A stretch of 64,000 bases of DNA from assembly GCA_902560565.1 (NCBI GenBank), contig CACEMG010000001.1, positions 62,001 through 126,000 of the forward strand, given 5' to 3'. Position 1 is the first letter of the stretch. Each line of letters opens with the position of its first letter. Origin of the DNA: an uncultured Pelagibacteraceae bacterium (GTDB lineage: Bacteria > Pseudomonadota > Alphaproteobacteria > Pelagibacterales > Pelagibacteraceae). Below the pieces are notes generated by a model. That model was not told the DNA's origin. It did no database searches and worked only from the letters and a program-made list of their open reading frames with translations. Shown here one piece after another: positions 49,434 through 59,533 of the stretch. The position numbers and the translations under genes were made by a program.

Positions 49434-50774
49434 TTAAGCTGCCTTAAATTTATTTTTTTCACTTAATTCACCAACCAATGTATTTTGGTTAGTTTTTGTT
49501 ACTCTTACTTTAACAATTTTCCCGACAAGATTTTTGCTACCTTCAAAAATAACTGAATTCATATATACGTTTCTCCCAAATAGTTTATTTTGACCCTGAA
49601 TTTCATTTTCTACCAAAACATCAATGTATTTATTTTCAAATGATTTATTTTTCAATTTTTGATATCCAAATAATTTCTCCTGGATAATTTTGAGTCTTTC
49701 CTTTGAAATTTTCTCATCAATTGATTTTAGCTTTGATGCTGTTGTCCCTGGTCTTGCACTAAAAATAAAAGAAAATGAATTTATAAATTTAATCATATCA
49801 ATTAATTTAACTGTATTGTCAAAATCCTCTGCCTCTTCCCCAGGGTATCCAATAATAAAATCACTTGAAAATTCTATTTTATCGTTAATTTCTTTCAAGT
49901 AGTTAAATGTAGAAACATATTCCTCTACCTTATGTTTTCTATTCATTAATTTTAATATTTTATTGGAACCCGACTGAATAGGTAGATGCACAAATGGCAT
50001 TAATTTTTTTGAGTTTTTATAACATTCTAATAAATCTTTAGTCATATCCCTTGGATGAGAAGTGGTATATCTTATTCTCTTAATACCTTTTATTTCCTCA
50101 AGGGACATAATTAAATCTGAAAGTCTAAATTCTTTATTTGCTTCATTAAAATTATATGCATTTACGTTTTGTCCTAACAAAATGATTTCTTTAGATCCAT
50201 TTTGAACCATTATTTTTGCCTCATCTATTATTTGGTGAAAAGGTCTCGAGTATTCTGGTCCTCTTGTATATGGCACAACACAGAAGTGACAAAATTTATC
50301 ACATCCCTCTTGTATAGTTAAAAATGAGGAAACTTTACTATTCTTGTTCTGAATTTTACTCAAGTAATTAAATTTTTCTATAGTATCAAAATCTGTAATT
50401 TCGTTTTTCAATTTATTTTTTTCAAATTCTAAAATAGTCTCGTTAAGCTTATGATATGATTGTGGTCCGATAACTAAATCTATATAAGGTTCTCTCTTTA
50501 ACATTTCAGTATTTTCGGCTTGTGCAACACATCCAGCGACTATTACTATTGGTTTACTTTTATTAATAAACGCCTCTCTTACCCTGCCAATTTCATGGTA
50601 GACCTTTTCTTTTGCTTTATCCCTTATGTGACAAGTATTTAAAACAAAACAATTTGCAGAGTTTAAATTTTCAGATTTTTCGTACCCAATAGTTTTAAGA
50701 GCATCGGTTATTTTATCAGAGTCATAAACATTCATCTGACAACCAAATGTTTTAACAAATACTTTTTTTGACAT
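49434..50774 (-). CDS. miaB: tRNA-2-methylthio-N6-dimethylallyladenosine synthase
   Basis: A 446-residue radical-SAM methylthiotransferase. The N-terminal UPF0004 domain has cysteines in TFGCQMN and LNTCHIRDKA; the radical-SAM cluster is CDKFCHFC; a TRAM domain ends the protein. It modifies A37 in tRNAs reading UNN codons. It shares one base with the fur stop. Confidence 0.97.
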   Translation of the reverse strand: MSKKVFVKTFGCQMNVYDSDKITDALKTIGYEKSENLNSANCFVLNTCHIRDKAKEKVYHEIGRVREAFINKSKPIVIVAGCVAQAENTEMLKREPYIDLVIGPQSYHKLNETILEFEKNKLKNEITDFDTIEKFNYLSKIQNKNSKVSSFLTIQEGCDKFCHFCVVPYTRGPEYSRPFHQIIDEAKIMVQNGSKEIILLGQNVNAYNFNEANKEFRLSDLIMSLEEIKGIKRIRYTTSHPRDMTKDLLECYKNSKKLMPFVHLPIQSGSNKILKLMNRKHKVEEYVSTFNYLKEINDKIEFSSDFIIGYPGEEAEDFDNTVKLIDMIKFINSFSFIFSARPGTTASKLKSIDEKISKERLKIIQEKLFGYQKLKNKSFENKYIDVLVENEIQGQNKLFGRNVYMNSVIFEGSKNLVGKIVKVRVTKTNQNTLVGELSEKNKFKAA

Positions 50775-51199
50775 TAATTATTTTTTTTTTTAACGCCGTA
50801 CAATTCAAGTTTATGATCAACAAGTTCGTAACCATATTTTTCTGCAATTTTTTTTTGTAGCTCTTCAATTTCGTTATCTACGAACTCAATTATTTCTCCA
50901 GTTCTAATGTCTATCAGATGATTATGATCATCGTTAATTTCGTATCTTGCTTTTCCACCTTTAAAATCATGTTTAGTCAAAATCCCCGCCTCCTCAAAGA
51001 GCTTTACTGTTCTATAAATTGTTGCGATGCTTATTTTTGGATCAATTTTAGATACTCTTTTGTATAATTCATCAACATCGGGGTGATCAGACTCTCCATA
51101 ATTTTTTTTTGACTCAGAGATAACTCTCGCAATAGTTTTTCTCTGATCAGTAAGTTTAACTCCTTTTTCAACACATTTTTGTTCAATAGTATCTGACAT
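50774..51199 (-). CDS. fur: Fur-family transcriptional regulator
   Basis: A 141-residue Fur protein with KLTDQRKTIARVISES, SIATIYRTVKLFEEAG as recognition helix, and the metal site DDHNHLIDIRTGEIIEF. The CxxC structural zinc pair of E. coli Fur is missing, as in many alphaproteobacterial Fur/Mur proteins. It sits in the tsaB-fur-miaB block. It is the second Fur paralog here; the other is Irr. Confidence 0.93.
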   Translation of the reverse strand: MSDTIEQKCVEKGVKLTDQRKTIARVISESKKNYGESDHPDVDELYKRVSKIDPKISIATIYRTVKLFEEAGILTKHDFKGGKARYEINDDHNHLIDIRTGEIIEFVDNEIEELQKKIAEKYGYELVDHKLELYGVKKKNN

Positions 51200-51208
51200 A
51201 AGTTTATT

Positions 51209-51619
51209 TTAACTTAAATAAATGGGTTTAATCAAATTTTTTTTAACATTAAATTTATTACATAAATTAGGCAATTCTCTTAGATTTTTTAAATTTTTGA
51301 GTTTATCTTCAATTTTTTTTTTTTTCTCAAAATCAAGGTAACTATATGAATAATAATCGATCCCTTTTGATAAATGAATAGCTTTAACAATGGATAGAGA
51401 ATTTCTTATTCCAGCATAACTACCTGGTCCCCTATTGATATAAATTTTTCTAATTTTCTCTAAATTAGTTTTATATTTAATTAAGAATTTATTAATTAAA
51501 ATTGTCAATTTGTCATAATTCTTTTTACTATTAATGTAAGTGCCTGTATAAATATTTTTATTTAAAATGAGTCCTAATAAAATTTTTTCTCCAGTTGCAT
51601 CCATTATTAATATATTCAT
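51209..51619 (-). CDS. tsaB: Short TsaB-like tRNA threonylcarbamoyladenosine protein
   Basis: A 136-residue protein with the N-terminal half of TsaB: MNILIMDATGEK and the signature INRGPGSYAGIRNSLSIVKAI. TsaB, a partner of TsaD and TsaE in making t6A37, is normally about 220 residues, so the C-terminal half is missing or very short. The family start Met lies at 51619; an ORF extension further upstream overlaps the divergent deacetylase gene and lacks similarity to TsaB. It heads the operon to metK. Confidence 0.8.
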   Translation of the reverse strand: MNILIMDATGEKILLGLILNKNIYTGTYINSKKNYDKLTILINKFLIKYKTNLEKIRKIYINRGPGSYAGIRNSLSIVKAIHLSKGIDYYSYSYLDFEKKKKIEDKLKNLKNLRELPNLCNKFNVKKNLIKPIYLS

Positions 51620-52625
51620 ATTGTTTTTTTTTCTTACTAATAGTGTAAAAACGGACGAAAATAAAATTAAATCTTTTGCGAATGACAAAGGCATTCTTGC
51701 AATTATGTATCATAGATTTAATGAGAACAAATATCCATCAACTAATATACGTATGGAAATTTTCCAAAAACACATGGAAATCATATCAGAAAAAAATTAT
51801 AATTTTTTGAGTCCAAAAGATTTCGATAAAAATTTTTCAGAGGTTAAGAAGAATAAAAAAATACTAATTACTATTGATGATGGGTTTTCGTCCTTTTATG
51901 AACATGCTTGGCCATATTTAAAAGAGAAAAAAATTCCATTTATATTATTTATTTCTACCGAAGCAGTTGGGAAGAATGGTTATATGAATTGGAAACAAAT
52001 TAGAGAAATAGAGAGAGAGAACTTTGCATTTATAGGTAATCATTCTCATTCACATGAATATCTATTAGAATTCAGCTTTGAAGCCTTTAAAAAAGATATA
52101 TTAAAATCTATAAAAATTTTTGAAAGTAATTTAGGATATAATCCAATTTATTTTTCCTATCCATTCGGTGAATTTAGTTTTGATCAAACCTTGTTTATTA
52201 AAAAACATTTTAAGTATGCTTTTGGCCAACACTCAGGTGTTATAGATGTAAATAAAAACCCGCATGAGCTTCCGAGGTTTCCTATTAATGAAAAGTACGG
52301 AGATTTGGAAAGATTTAAATTTAATATAGATTTATTACCTTTAGAATATAAAAAAATAATACCTGAGGATAAATATATAATAGATAATAATCCTCCTAAT
52401 TTAGAAGTTGAATTTTTTGAAAATCAAAAAAATATAGCAAATATTAATTGTTTTTCAGATGAAGGTGCTGGGTGGAAAAAAACAAATATAAAATTTAAAA
52501 ATAATAAGTTAATTGTTAATTTCTCAGATAAATTTAATTTCAGAAGAGGAAGAATTAATTGTTCTCTAAATGATACTGTTGGTTGGAGATGGTTTGGTTT
52601 ACAGTTCTCCGTCAAACTTGATTAA
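51567..52625 (+). CDS. Secreted polysaccharide deacetylase
   Basis: A 352-residue carbohydrate esterase 4-type protein. The N-terminus has a hydrophobic signal segment (IINIFILFFFLTNSV), then MYHRFNE, the NodB motif ITIDDGFSSF with two Asp, NHSHSHEYL with the metal-binding His pair, and FSYPFGEF. The C-terminal 100 residues form a beta-rich domain. It likely acts on cell-surface polysaccharide or peptidoglycan. The 5' end overlaps divergent tsaB by 53 bp; a later, non-ATG start would lose part of the signal. Confidence 0.85.
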   Translation: MSPNKIFSPVASIINIFILFFFLTNSVKTDENKIKSFANDKGILAIMYHRFNENKYPSTNIRMEIFQKHMEIISEKNYNFLSPKDFDKNFSEVKKNKKILITIDDGFSSFYEHAWPYLKEKKIPFILFISTEAVGKNGYMNWKQIREIERENFAFIGNHSHSHEYLLEFSFEAFKKDILKSIKIFESNLGYNPIYFSYPFGEFSFDQTLFIKKHFKYAFGQHSGVIDVNKNPHELPRFPINEKYGDLERFKFNIDLLPLEYKKIIPEDKYIIDNNPPNLEVEFFENQKNIANINCFSDEGAGWKKTNIKFKNNKLIVNFSDKFNFRRGRINCSLNDTVGWRWFGLQFSVKLD

Positions 52626-53773
52626 ATAATATTTTTAAGCTGAATACTTGTTGGTAATAATTTTACCTTATCAAAATCTTGTAAATTATTCTGTTTTATA
52701 ATTTGTTTAATTATTTTTGTATATTCTTTACCTGTTGCTGCGTACTTATCTAGGAAATCTGCTAATATCAGGCTATCTAGTTCTTGATCACTATCTCTCA
52801 TATTTGCTCTCTCAGATCTGAACTCTTTGTAGCTTCCGTGAGTATTTAAATTTCTCTGATAAGCTCTTACGGAAGCTTTCAAAACTTTAAATTTCATTAC
52901 TTTATGTTTTTCCTCCGAGTCTATTCCCGCAGGTTTTATTCCTTCACCTGACCATGTCCACTGACCAAAGAGTGCATTACCTTCAATTGCAAATCTTGAG
53001 GTACCCCAGCCACTTTCCTTTGCTGCTTGAGCGATCGCTAAAGAAACCGGAACAATATCCATCCTTACTTTTAAAGTAGATAAATCTTTATTTAGAACTC
53101 CATATTGTTTAAATTTGGAGTTCAACCATCTTTTTTCTGCATCTGAATTTTTATTTTTATTTAAGATTTTGAAAAGTTTTTTTCTGTCAAATTTTATTCT
53201 ATTATTTTCCTCAAGTATTAAAGGCAGCACAATTTTTATAAATAAATTTTTCTTTTTTTTAGTACTCTCAATATTTCTAATTTCAGAGGGGAGCAAAGAA
53301 AGGTTTATTGGTTTTACTATTTTATTTTTTCTCACATTTTCTAAATTATATTTCGTATCTTTGAAAAGTTGATTTATTGTATTAGCACTCAGCCTAACAG
53401 TATCAGTAGGAACTTCCTCTATTGAAAATATATCCTCAAACAAATTTTCAAGATCTAATCCTTCATCAACATTTTTTTGATTTATTGATTTGCCATCCAA
53501 AACTTTTTGAAAATTTACATTTGAAGTATTATCAATTGTAGATTTACTTGCCTTGATATCTTCTTTAATATTTACTGAGAGAGGTATAAGGGTAAAAATT
53601 ATAATTAATCCAAAGCTTGATATTGCCGTTAAATAGAAACTTTTTAAATCTTTTAAAAAAAAATTTGATTTTTTCTTTTTAATTGTGAAGCCTTGATCAA
53701 TAAGAATTTTTTTAATTGAGTTTAAATTTATTTTTTTATTCTTTAACACAACTAGATTTTTAAGCTTTTTCAA
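52622..53773 (-). CDS. Bax-like glucosaminidase
   Basis: A 383-residue membrane-anchored protein. One transmembrane helix (about residues 50-68) follows a basic cytoplasmic tail, and the C-terminal half is a glucosaminidase domain with catalytic Glu in AAKESGWGTSRFA, ALFGQWTW and DKYAATGKEY. It probably cleaves peptidoglycan. The start is a TTG overlapping the nfu stop (TTGA). Its 3' end overlaps the convergent deacetylase by 4 bp. Confidence 0.85.
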   Translation of the reverse strand: MKKLKNLVVLKNKKINLNSIKKILIDQGFTIKKKKSNFFLKDLKSFYLTAISSFGLIIIFTLIPLSVNIKEDIKASKSTIDNTSNVNFQKVLDGKSINQKNVDEGLDLENLFEDIFSIEEVPTDTVRLSANTINQLFKDTKYNLENVRKNKIVKPINLSLLPSEIRNIESTKKKKNLFIKIVLPLILEENNRIKFDRKKLFKILNKNKNSDAEKRWLNSKFKQYGVLNKDLSTLKVRMDIVPVSLAIAQAAKESGWGTSRFAIEGNALFGQWTWSGEGIKPAGIDSEEKHKVMKFKVLKASVRAYQRNLNTHGSYKEFRSERANMRDSDQELDSLILADFLDKYAATGKEYTKIIKQIIKQNNLQDFDKVKLLPTSIQLKNII

Positions 53774-54312
53774 TCAGCCTCTACTTGTTTAATTTCAGGA
53801 ATATAATGTTGTAGTAGATTTTGCACACCACGCTTTAAAGTAATAGTTGAGCTCGGACATCCAGAGCAACTTCCTTGAAGTTTTACTTTAACTACTCCAT
53901 CCTTGTAATTTAAAAATTTAATATCTCCACCATCGTTAGCGACAGCAGGCTTTACTTTGGACTCTAAAATATGAATAATTTTCTTCTCAATATCCTTGTA
54001 GTCTTTTATACTTTCATTTTTTAAATTTTTATCAATTATCAACGTATTGCCTTCTTCATAAAATTCATTAATTAAAGAAATTACAATATGTTTAATATCC
54101 TCCCACTCTATATTTTGATTTTTATTTACAGATAAAAAATCTGAACCAAGAAATAAGCTTTCTACACCATTAATTGCTAAAATATTTTTTATCAAACTAT
54201 TATCAAAATTGTCTTTATTGGAAAATTCCATCGCATCAATGTTTGAGATTTTTCTCCCGGGTAAAAATTTTAAAGAATTTGGATTTGGAGTTTCTTGAGT
54301 TTGAATGAACAT
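53770..54312 (-). CDS. NifU-like Fe-S scaffold protein (Nfu)
   Basis: A 180-residue protein with the N-terminal Nfu domain MFIQTQETPNPNSLKFLPG and a C-terminal NifU domain carrying GSCSGCPSSTITLKRGV, the CxxC cluster site. It delivers 4Fe-4S clusters to target proteins, matching mitochondrial Nfu1. It lies between trpS and the glucosaminidase on the same strand. Confidence 0.93.
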   Translation of the reverse strand: MFIQTQETPNPNSLKFLPGRKISNIDAMEFSNKDNFDNSLIKNILAINGVESLFLGSDFLSVNKNQNIEWEDIKHIVISLINEFYEEGNTLIIDKNLKNESIKDYKDIEKKIIHILESKVKPAVANDGGDIKFLNYKDGVVKVKLQGSCSGCPSSTITLKRGVQNLLQHYIPEIKQVEAD

Positions 54313-54355
54313 ATAATTATATATAGTTATTAATATTCAAATTTGAAGTATTTTT

Positions 54356-55357
54356 TTAAAAACCTATTTTTTGTTTGATATCTTCTACCTTTTTTCTGGC
54401 AATTTTTTCTGCTAGTACTGAGCCAGACGCCAAAACTTCATCAATATATTTTTTGTCTTTTAAAAGTTTATTAATTTCATTCGATATAGGGCAAATTTTC
54501 TCCACTAAAACTTCAGCTAGTTTATTCTTAAAATCTGAAAAATTTTTTCCTTTAAATTCATTTATGGTTGAGTTTAAACTTTGATTTTGCAAACTCGAAA
54601 ATATTCCATAAAGGTTTATTAACTCTGGTCTTTTATTTAAATTTTCATCACTTTCAGGAAGTTCGGCACTATCAGTTTTTGCTTTTTTTATCTTATTTAT
54701 AATCTGATCTTTTTCATCAGACATATTTATTCTACTCTGATCTGATGGATCAGATTTGCTCATTTTTTTTGTTCCATCTTTTAAGCTCATTATCCTTGAA
54801 AAATTTTCTTGTATCAAAGGTTCTGGTGGAATTAAAAATCCTGGGCAATTAAAATCTGAATTAAATTTTTGAGCTATATCTCTTGTAAGTTCTAAATGTT
54901 GTTTTTGATCTTCCCCTACAGGAACATGAGTTGCATCGTACAAAAGTATATCAGAAGCCATTAGTATTGGATAAATGTAAAGACCAACACTAGCTTTTTC
55001 CTTATCTTTACCAGCCTTCTCCTTAAATTGTGTCATTCTATTTAACCATCCCATTCTTGCTATACATCCGAGCAACCAAGCGCCTTCCGAATGTGACGGG
55101 ACCATTGATTGATTGAATATAATACTTTTTTTTGGATCTAGTCCACTGGCTAAAAACGCTGCTGTAGTTTCTCTAATATTTTTTTTTAAGGTTTTTGGAT
55201 CCTGTTTTACCGTTATCGCATGTAAATCTACAACGCAGTAAATACAATTATTTTTTTCGTCCTTTTGTAAATTTACAAAATTTTTAATTGCTCCTAAGTA
55301 ATTGCCTAAATGCAGGTTTCCAGTTGGTTGAACTCCAGAAAATATTTTTTTTGACAT
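54356..55357 (-). CDS. trpS: Tryptophanyl-tRNA synthetase
   Basis: A 333-residue class I synthetase. The HIGH-like motif is in [17 protein letters not shown] (HLGN) and the KMSKS loop is [10 protein letters not shown] near residue 200. [15 protein letters not shown] is also typical. It follows murJ by 5 bp on the minus strand, the murJ-trpS-nfu order found in other alphaproteobacteria. Confidence 0.97.
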   Translation of the reverse strand: MSKKIFSGVQPTGNLHLGNYLGAIKNFVNLQKDEKNNCIYCVVDLHAITVKQDPKTLKKNIRETTAAFLASGLDPKKSIIFNQSMVPSHSEGAWLLGCIARMGWLNRMTQFKEKAGKDKEKASVGLYIYPILMASDILLYDATHVPVGEDQKQHLELTRDIAQKFNSDFNCPGFLIPPEPLIQENFSRIMSLKDGTKKMSKSDPSDQSRINMSDEKDQIINKIKKAKTDSAELPESDENLNKRPELINLYGIFSSLQNQSLNSTINEFKGKNFSDFKNKLAEVLVEKICPISNEINKLLKDKKYIDEVLASGSVLAEKIARKKVEDIKQKIGF

Positions 55358-55362
55358 ATGAT

Positions 55363-56892
55363 TTAGTACTTTAATTTAATATCAGAGATTTTGAAAGCTT
55401 TTGTAAAGATTGATATAAGTATATAGATAACAACCGTTATCGAAACAATTAAAATTATAGTTAAAAGTTTATATTTACTTTCATAAACCAAAAAATCCTC
55501 AAAGTAGTAAATTAAATTATAGAATAAGTAAGATGAAATAATTGATGCAAATATTATTTTAAAAATAGAAAAATTTAAAACACTGTCAAAGATAAAATAT
55601 TTTTTTTTAATTAAAAAATTAAATAATATAGCAGCATAAAACCACGATGATATAGTTGTAGCAATTGGAATTATTATAAATCCAGTGTCTGGAAAAAAAT
55701 ATAAGCTAATACAAACATTAATAATCACCGAGTATAAAGAATATATAAAAGGAGTTTGGGTATTATGTCTTGCAAAAATATAACTTGAAAAAACTTTTAT
55801 AAGAGCAAACGCAGGGAGTCCAATAGCAAAGAAGAAAAGAGCATCTGATGAATTTTTTACACTTTGATGATCAAATGAGCCATATCCAAAAAGTGCTGAA
55901 GTGATTTGTTCAGATGAAATCAAGAGCGCAAAAGTTGCAGGTAAACATAAAAATAAACTTAATTCTAAAGACTTGTTTTGAATAAATTTTATTTTCTTAA
56001 AGTTATTTTGGTCTACATACTTACTTAAGTTTGGTAATAAGACTGTCCCAATCGCAATTCCTGCTATGGCTAAATTAATTTGATATATTCTATCAGCATA
56101 ATAAAGGTAAGAAACAGCACTGGCTTGAAATGAAGCAATTATAGTACCAACTAAAATATTTATTTGTGTTACACCTGATGAAAAAATACTAGGAAGTAAT
56201 TTTTTAAAAAAAAATTTTAATTTTTTATCTAGTTTTATTTTAAATGAAAATTTTGGAAAATAATATTTTCTAGTAAAAAAAACTAAAAATATTAATTGTA
56301 AAATACCAGCTGCAGTAACAGCATATGACAAATAAAAAACAAGTGTGTCATTTAAATAACTTGCAAAAAGAAGAGTCAAAATTAAAAATACATTCAAAAT
56401 TATAGGTGCGGCAGAAGCGGCAGCAAATTTATTGTATGAATTAAGAATAGCACCAAAGAAAGAAGATAAACTTACAAATATTAGAAAAGGGAAAGTTATT
56501 CTAGTTAAGTAAATCGTTAATTCCAATTTTTCACCACTATCTGAAAAACCAGGAGCAATAAGAAAAACAAATACCGGCATAAAGATCTCAACTAACAAAA
56601 CTAGAAATAAGAGACCTAGAACAAGAAAATTGAAAACGTTATTGGCAAATTTCTTTGAATTATCTTTTCCTTTTTGTTGCTCAGACATATAACTAGGCAC
56701 AAAAGCAGAATTGAAAGTTCCTTCTGAAAAAAGTCTCCTGAACGTATTAGGTATCCTAAAAGCGACAAAAAAAGCATCAGCTATCGGTCCAGACCCTAAA
56801 TAAATGGCAATTAAAACATCTCTTATGTATCCTAAAACTCTACTAATGATAACAAAGAAACTGTAGGTGGTTGTTGACTTAATTAAATTCAT
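55363..56892 (-). CDS. murJ: Lipid II flippase MurJ
   Basis: A 509-residue MOP-superfamily flippase with about fourteen hydrophobic helices. The N-terminal [17 protein letters not shown] and [22 protein letters not shown] (arginine-rich loop, trimmed here) are characteristic. It flips lipid II for peptidoglycan synthesis. It is the first gene of the murJ-trpS-nfu-glucosaminidase run, divergent from maeB with 53 bp between. Confidence 0.95.
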   Translation of the reverse strand: MNLIKSTTTYSFFVIISRVLGYIRDVLIAIYLGSGPIADAFFVAFRIPNTFRRLFSEGTFNSAFVPSYMSEQQKGKDNSKKFANNVFNFLVLGLLFLVLLVEIFMPVFVFLIAPGFSDSGEKLELTIYLTRITFPFLIFVSLSSFFGAILNSYNKFAAASAAPIILNVFLILTLLFASYLNDTLVFYLSYAVTAAGILQLIFLVFFTRKYYFPKFSFKIKLDKKLKFFFKKLLPSIFSSGVTQINILVGTIIASFQASAVSYLYYADRIYQINLAIAGIAIGTVLLPNLSKYVDQNNFKKIKFIQNKSLELSLFLCLPATFALLISSEQITSALFGYGSFDHQSVKNSSDALFFFAIGLPAFALIKVFSSYIFARHNTQTPFIYSLYSVIINVCISLYFFPDTGFIIIPIATTISSWFYAAILFNFLIKKKYFIFDSVLNFSIFKIIFASIISSYLFYNLIYYFEDFLVYESKYKLLTIILIVSITVVIYILISIFTKAFKISDIKLKY

Positions 56893-56945
56893 AAATCATA
56901 TTAGTCTTATAAATTAGTTCTATTTCTATATCTATTGAATAAAAA

Positions 56946-59234
56946 ATGAAAAAAAAAAAAATTGAGCATTACTCAGATAAAGAAGCATTAGACTTCCATC
57001 ATAATAAAAAATCAGGCAAGATTGAGATTATATCTTCAAAACCAATGACTACTAAAAGAGATCTGGCACTAGCTTATTCGCCTGGGGTAGCTGCTCCTGT
57101 GAAAGCAATATCAAAAAACCCTGAAGCGGCATATGATTATACCAGTAAAGGAAATTTAGTTGCCGTGATAAGTAACGGCTCTGCAATTTTAGGAATGGGA
57201 AATCTTGGAGCACTTGCCTCTAAACCAGTCATGGAAGGTAAGGCTGTCCTTTTTAAACGTTTCGCTGATATAAATTCGATCGATATAGAAATTGACTCTT
57301 CAGATCCAGAAGAAATTATAAAAAGTATTAAAAGTATATCTGGAAGTTTTGGGGGAATAAACTTAGAAGATATAGCCGCACCGGATTGTTTTATTATTGA
57401 GGAAAAATTGAAGAAATTATTAGATATTCCAGTTTTTCATGATGATCAACATGGTACCGCTATTATTACTACTGCTGCACTTATTAATGCTTTAGATATT
57501 TCAAAAAAATCAATAAAAAAAATAAAAGTTGTTGTAAATGGAGCGGGAGCTTCTGCTATTGCCTGTACAAATTTATTAAAGAAAACTGGAGTACCTCACA
57601 AAAATATAACAATGCTTGATAGTAAAGGAGTAATCTATACGGGAAGAGATAATTTAAATCAGTGGAAAATTTCTCACGCAGTGGATACAAAAAAAAGAAC
57701 TCTAGCAGATGTAATTGATGGAGCAGATGTATTTTTAGGTTTATCCTCAAAAAGTATTTTGTCCAAAAAAATGGTTAGTAAAATGTCAAAAAATCCAATA
57801 ATTTTTGCATGTGCAAATCCAGACCCTGAAATAACTCCAGAAGAAGTTGAGGAAGTAAGAAAAGATGCAATTATTGCAACTGGAAGATCTGATTACCCAA
57901 ACCAGGTTAATAATCTTATTGGGTTTCCATATATTTTTAGAGGTGCTCTTGATGTCAGGGCAAAAACTATAAATGAAGAAATGAAAATAGCTGCAGCAAA
58001 CGCTATTGCTTCTTTGGCAAGAGAGCGAGTACCTGATGAAGTGGTTGCTGCAATGGGTGGCGAAAGACCATCATATGGAAAAGATTATATTATTCCATCA
58101 ACTTTTGATCCTAGATTAATTAGCGTGATACCGGTTGCAGTAGCAAAAGCAGCTATGAAGACTGGTGTAGCTCGAAAAAAAATAGAAAATTTTGAAACTT
58201 ATTCTGAACAACTCAAACAAAGATTAGATCCGTCAGTAACGATTATGCAAGGTATAAATAACCAAATTAAGAAATATCAGAAAAGAGTTGTTTTTGCTGA
58301 TGGAGAAGATGAAGAAACTTTAAAGGCAGCAATTGCTTTTAAAAAAGGTGGATTAGGAATTCCGATAATTGTAGCTAAAGAAGAAATTATTAAAAAGAAA
58401 TTAAAAGAAATTGGATATAGTGAAAATCTTGATATTGAAATTATTAATTCAAAAAATAAACTTCTTCGTGATAAATATGTAAAATACTTATTTGAAAAAC
58501 TCCATAGGAAAGAGGGTCTTTTAGAAAGAGATTGCGATAAATTAATTAGAAACGACAGGGTTGTTTGGTCCTCATGTATGGTTGAGTGTGGTGATGCAGA
58601 TGCAATGGTTACAGGAAATACTAGAAGATATTCGTCATCTCTTAAAAAAGTAATTAAAGTAGTTGATGCAAGACCTGGCGAAATAATGTTTGGGTTAAAT
58701 ATGATAGTTAATAAAGGTAAAACAGTATTTATTGCTGACACTGCTGTTAATGAATACCCAACATCAAAGCAAATGGCTGAAATCGCTATATCTGCCTCTA
58801 GAGTTGTCAGATTATTTGGATTTGATCCCAAAGTTGCTTTTTTATCTCACTCAACTTTTGGTCAGCCAATAACAAGTAGAACTAAACATATAAGAGACGC
58901 TGTTGATATTTTAAAATCAATGAAAGTAGACTTTAAATTTGATGGAGATATGCAGCCAGATGTTGCTTTAAGTGAGGAATACAAAGATTTGTATCCATTT
59001 TCAGAAATAGTAGGAAAAGCAAATATTTTGGTGATGCCTGGACAGCACAGCGCTGCTATAGCTTATAAAATAATGAAAACTTTGGGTGGAGCAAAAGTAA
59101 TTGGCCCCCTTCTTATAGGACTTGGTAGAGCAATTGAAATTGTTCCATTAAGGTCCTCGACATCAGAGATACTAAATCTTGCATCCGTAGCTGCATACTC
59201 CGCGGGTGTAATTAATTATGGAAAAGTTAATTAA
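56946..59234 (+). CDS. maeB: NADP-dependent malic enzyme (MaeB type)
   Basis: A 762-residue two-domain protein. The malic enzyme half has TKRDLALAYSPGVA, NLVAVISNGSAILG, FHDDQHGTAII and the NADP loop VNGAGASAIAC. The second half, from about residue 430, is a phosphotransacetylase-like domain (VFADGEDEETLKAA), catalytically inactive in characterised homologues but regulatory. It converts malate to pyruvate and NADPH. The small membrane gene follows after 5 bp. Confidence 0.96.
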   Translation: MKKKKIEHYSDKEALDFHHNKKSGKIEIISSKPMTTKRDLALAYSPGVAAPVKAISKNPEAAYDYTSKGNLVAVISNGSAILGMGNLGALASKPVMEGKAVLFKRFADINSIDIEIDSSDPEEIIKSIKSISGSFGGINLEDIAAPDCFIIEEKLKKLLDIPVFHDDQHGTAIITTAALINALDISKKSIKKIKVVVNGAGASAIACTNLLKKTGVPHKNITMLDSKGVIYTGRDNLNQWKISHAVDTKKRTLADVIDGADVFLGLSSKSILSKKMVSKMSKNPIIFACANPDPEITPEEVEEVRKDAIIATGRSDYPNQVNNLIGFPYIFRGALDVRAKTINEEMKIAAANAIASLARERVPDEVVAAMGGERPSYGKDYIIPSTFDPRLISVIPVAVAKAAMKTGVARKKIENFETYSEQLKQRLDPSVTIMQGINNQIKKYQKRVVFADGEDEETLKAAIAFKKGGLGIPIIVAKEEIIKKKLKEIGYSENLDIEIINSKNKLLRDKYVKYLFEKLHRKEGLLERDCDKLIRNDRVVWSSCMVECGDADAMVTGNTRRYSSSLKKVIKVVDARPGEIMFGLNMIVNKGKTVFIADTAVNEYPTSKQMAEIAISASRVVRLFGFDPKVAFLSHSTFGQPITSRTKHIRDAVDILKSMKVDFKFDGDMQPDVALSEEYKDLYPFSEIVGKANILVMPGQHSAAIAYKIMKTLGGAKVIGPLLIGLGRAIEIVPLRSSTSEILNLASVAAYSAGVINYGKVN

Positions 59235-59239
59235 TTAAA

Positions 59240-59533
59240 ATGTTAACTGAGATTCTGCTATTATCAATTTTATATTTTATTTTTCTATGGTCCAAGGCTT
59301 GGATAAAATATTTTAATAATATGGACAAAAGATTTGGAAATTCTGTTTGGAGATGGAGTTATGATTATCCAGTAAAAGGTAAAAGAGATATATCAATATT
59401 AGATGATAAAAATTTTGTTTTATTGAGAAGAAAAAGAAATAGAGCGGTAACAGTAATGTACTCTATAGTTTTTTTAAGCTTTATAATTTTAATGTCATTT
59501 GTCAGTCAAATTTTATTAATAATTTTAACTTAA
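59240..59533 (+). CDS. 97-residue membrane protein of unknown function
   Basis: Two hydrophobic helices (residues about 1-20 and 72-97) flank a basic, aromatic middle section (NSVWRWSYDYP, LLRRKRNRA). No family is recognised. It begins 5 bp after maeB, so it is probably cotranscribed, and overlaps the convergent BON-domain gene by 4 bp. Confidence 0.7.
   Translation: MLTEILLLSILYFIFLWSKAWIKYFNNMDKRFGNSVWRWSYDYPVKGKRDISILDDKNFVLLRRKRNRAVTVMYSIVFLSFIILMSFVSQILLIILT

Noticed and set aside
58277..58831. 184-codon open frame antisense to maeB
   Set aside because: Shadow of a conserved gene; low-complexity composition and no family resemblance.
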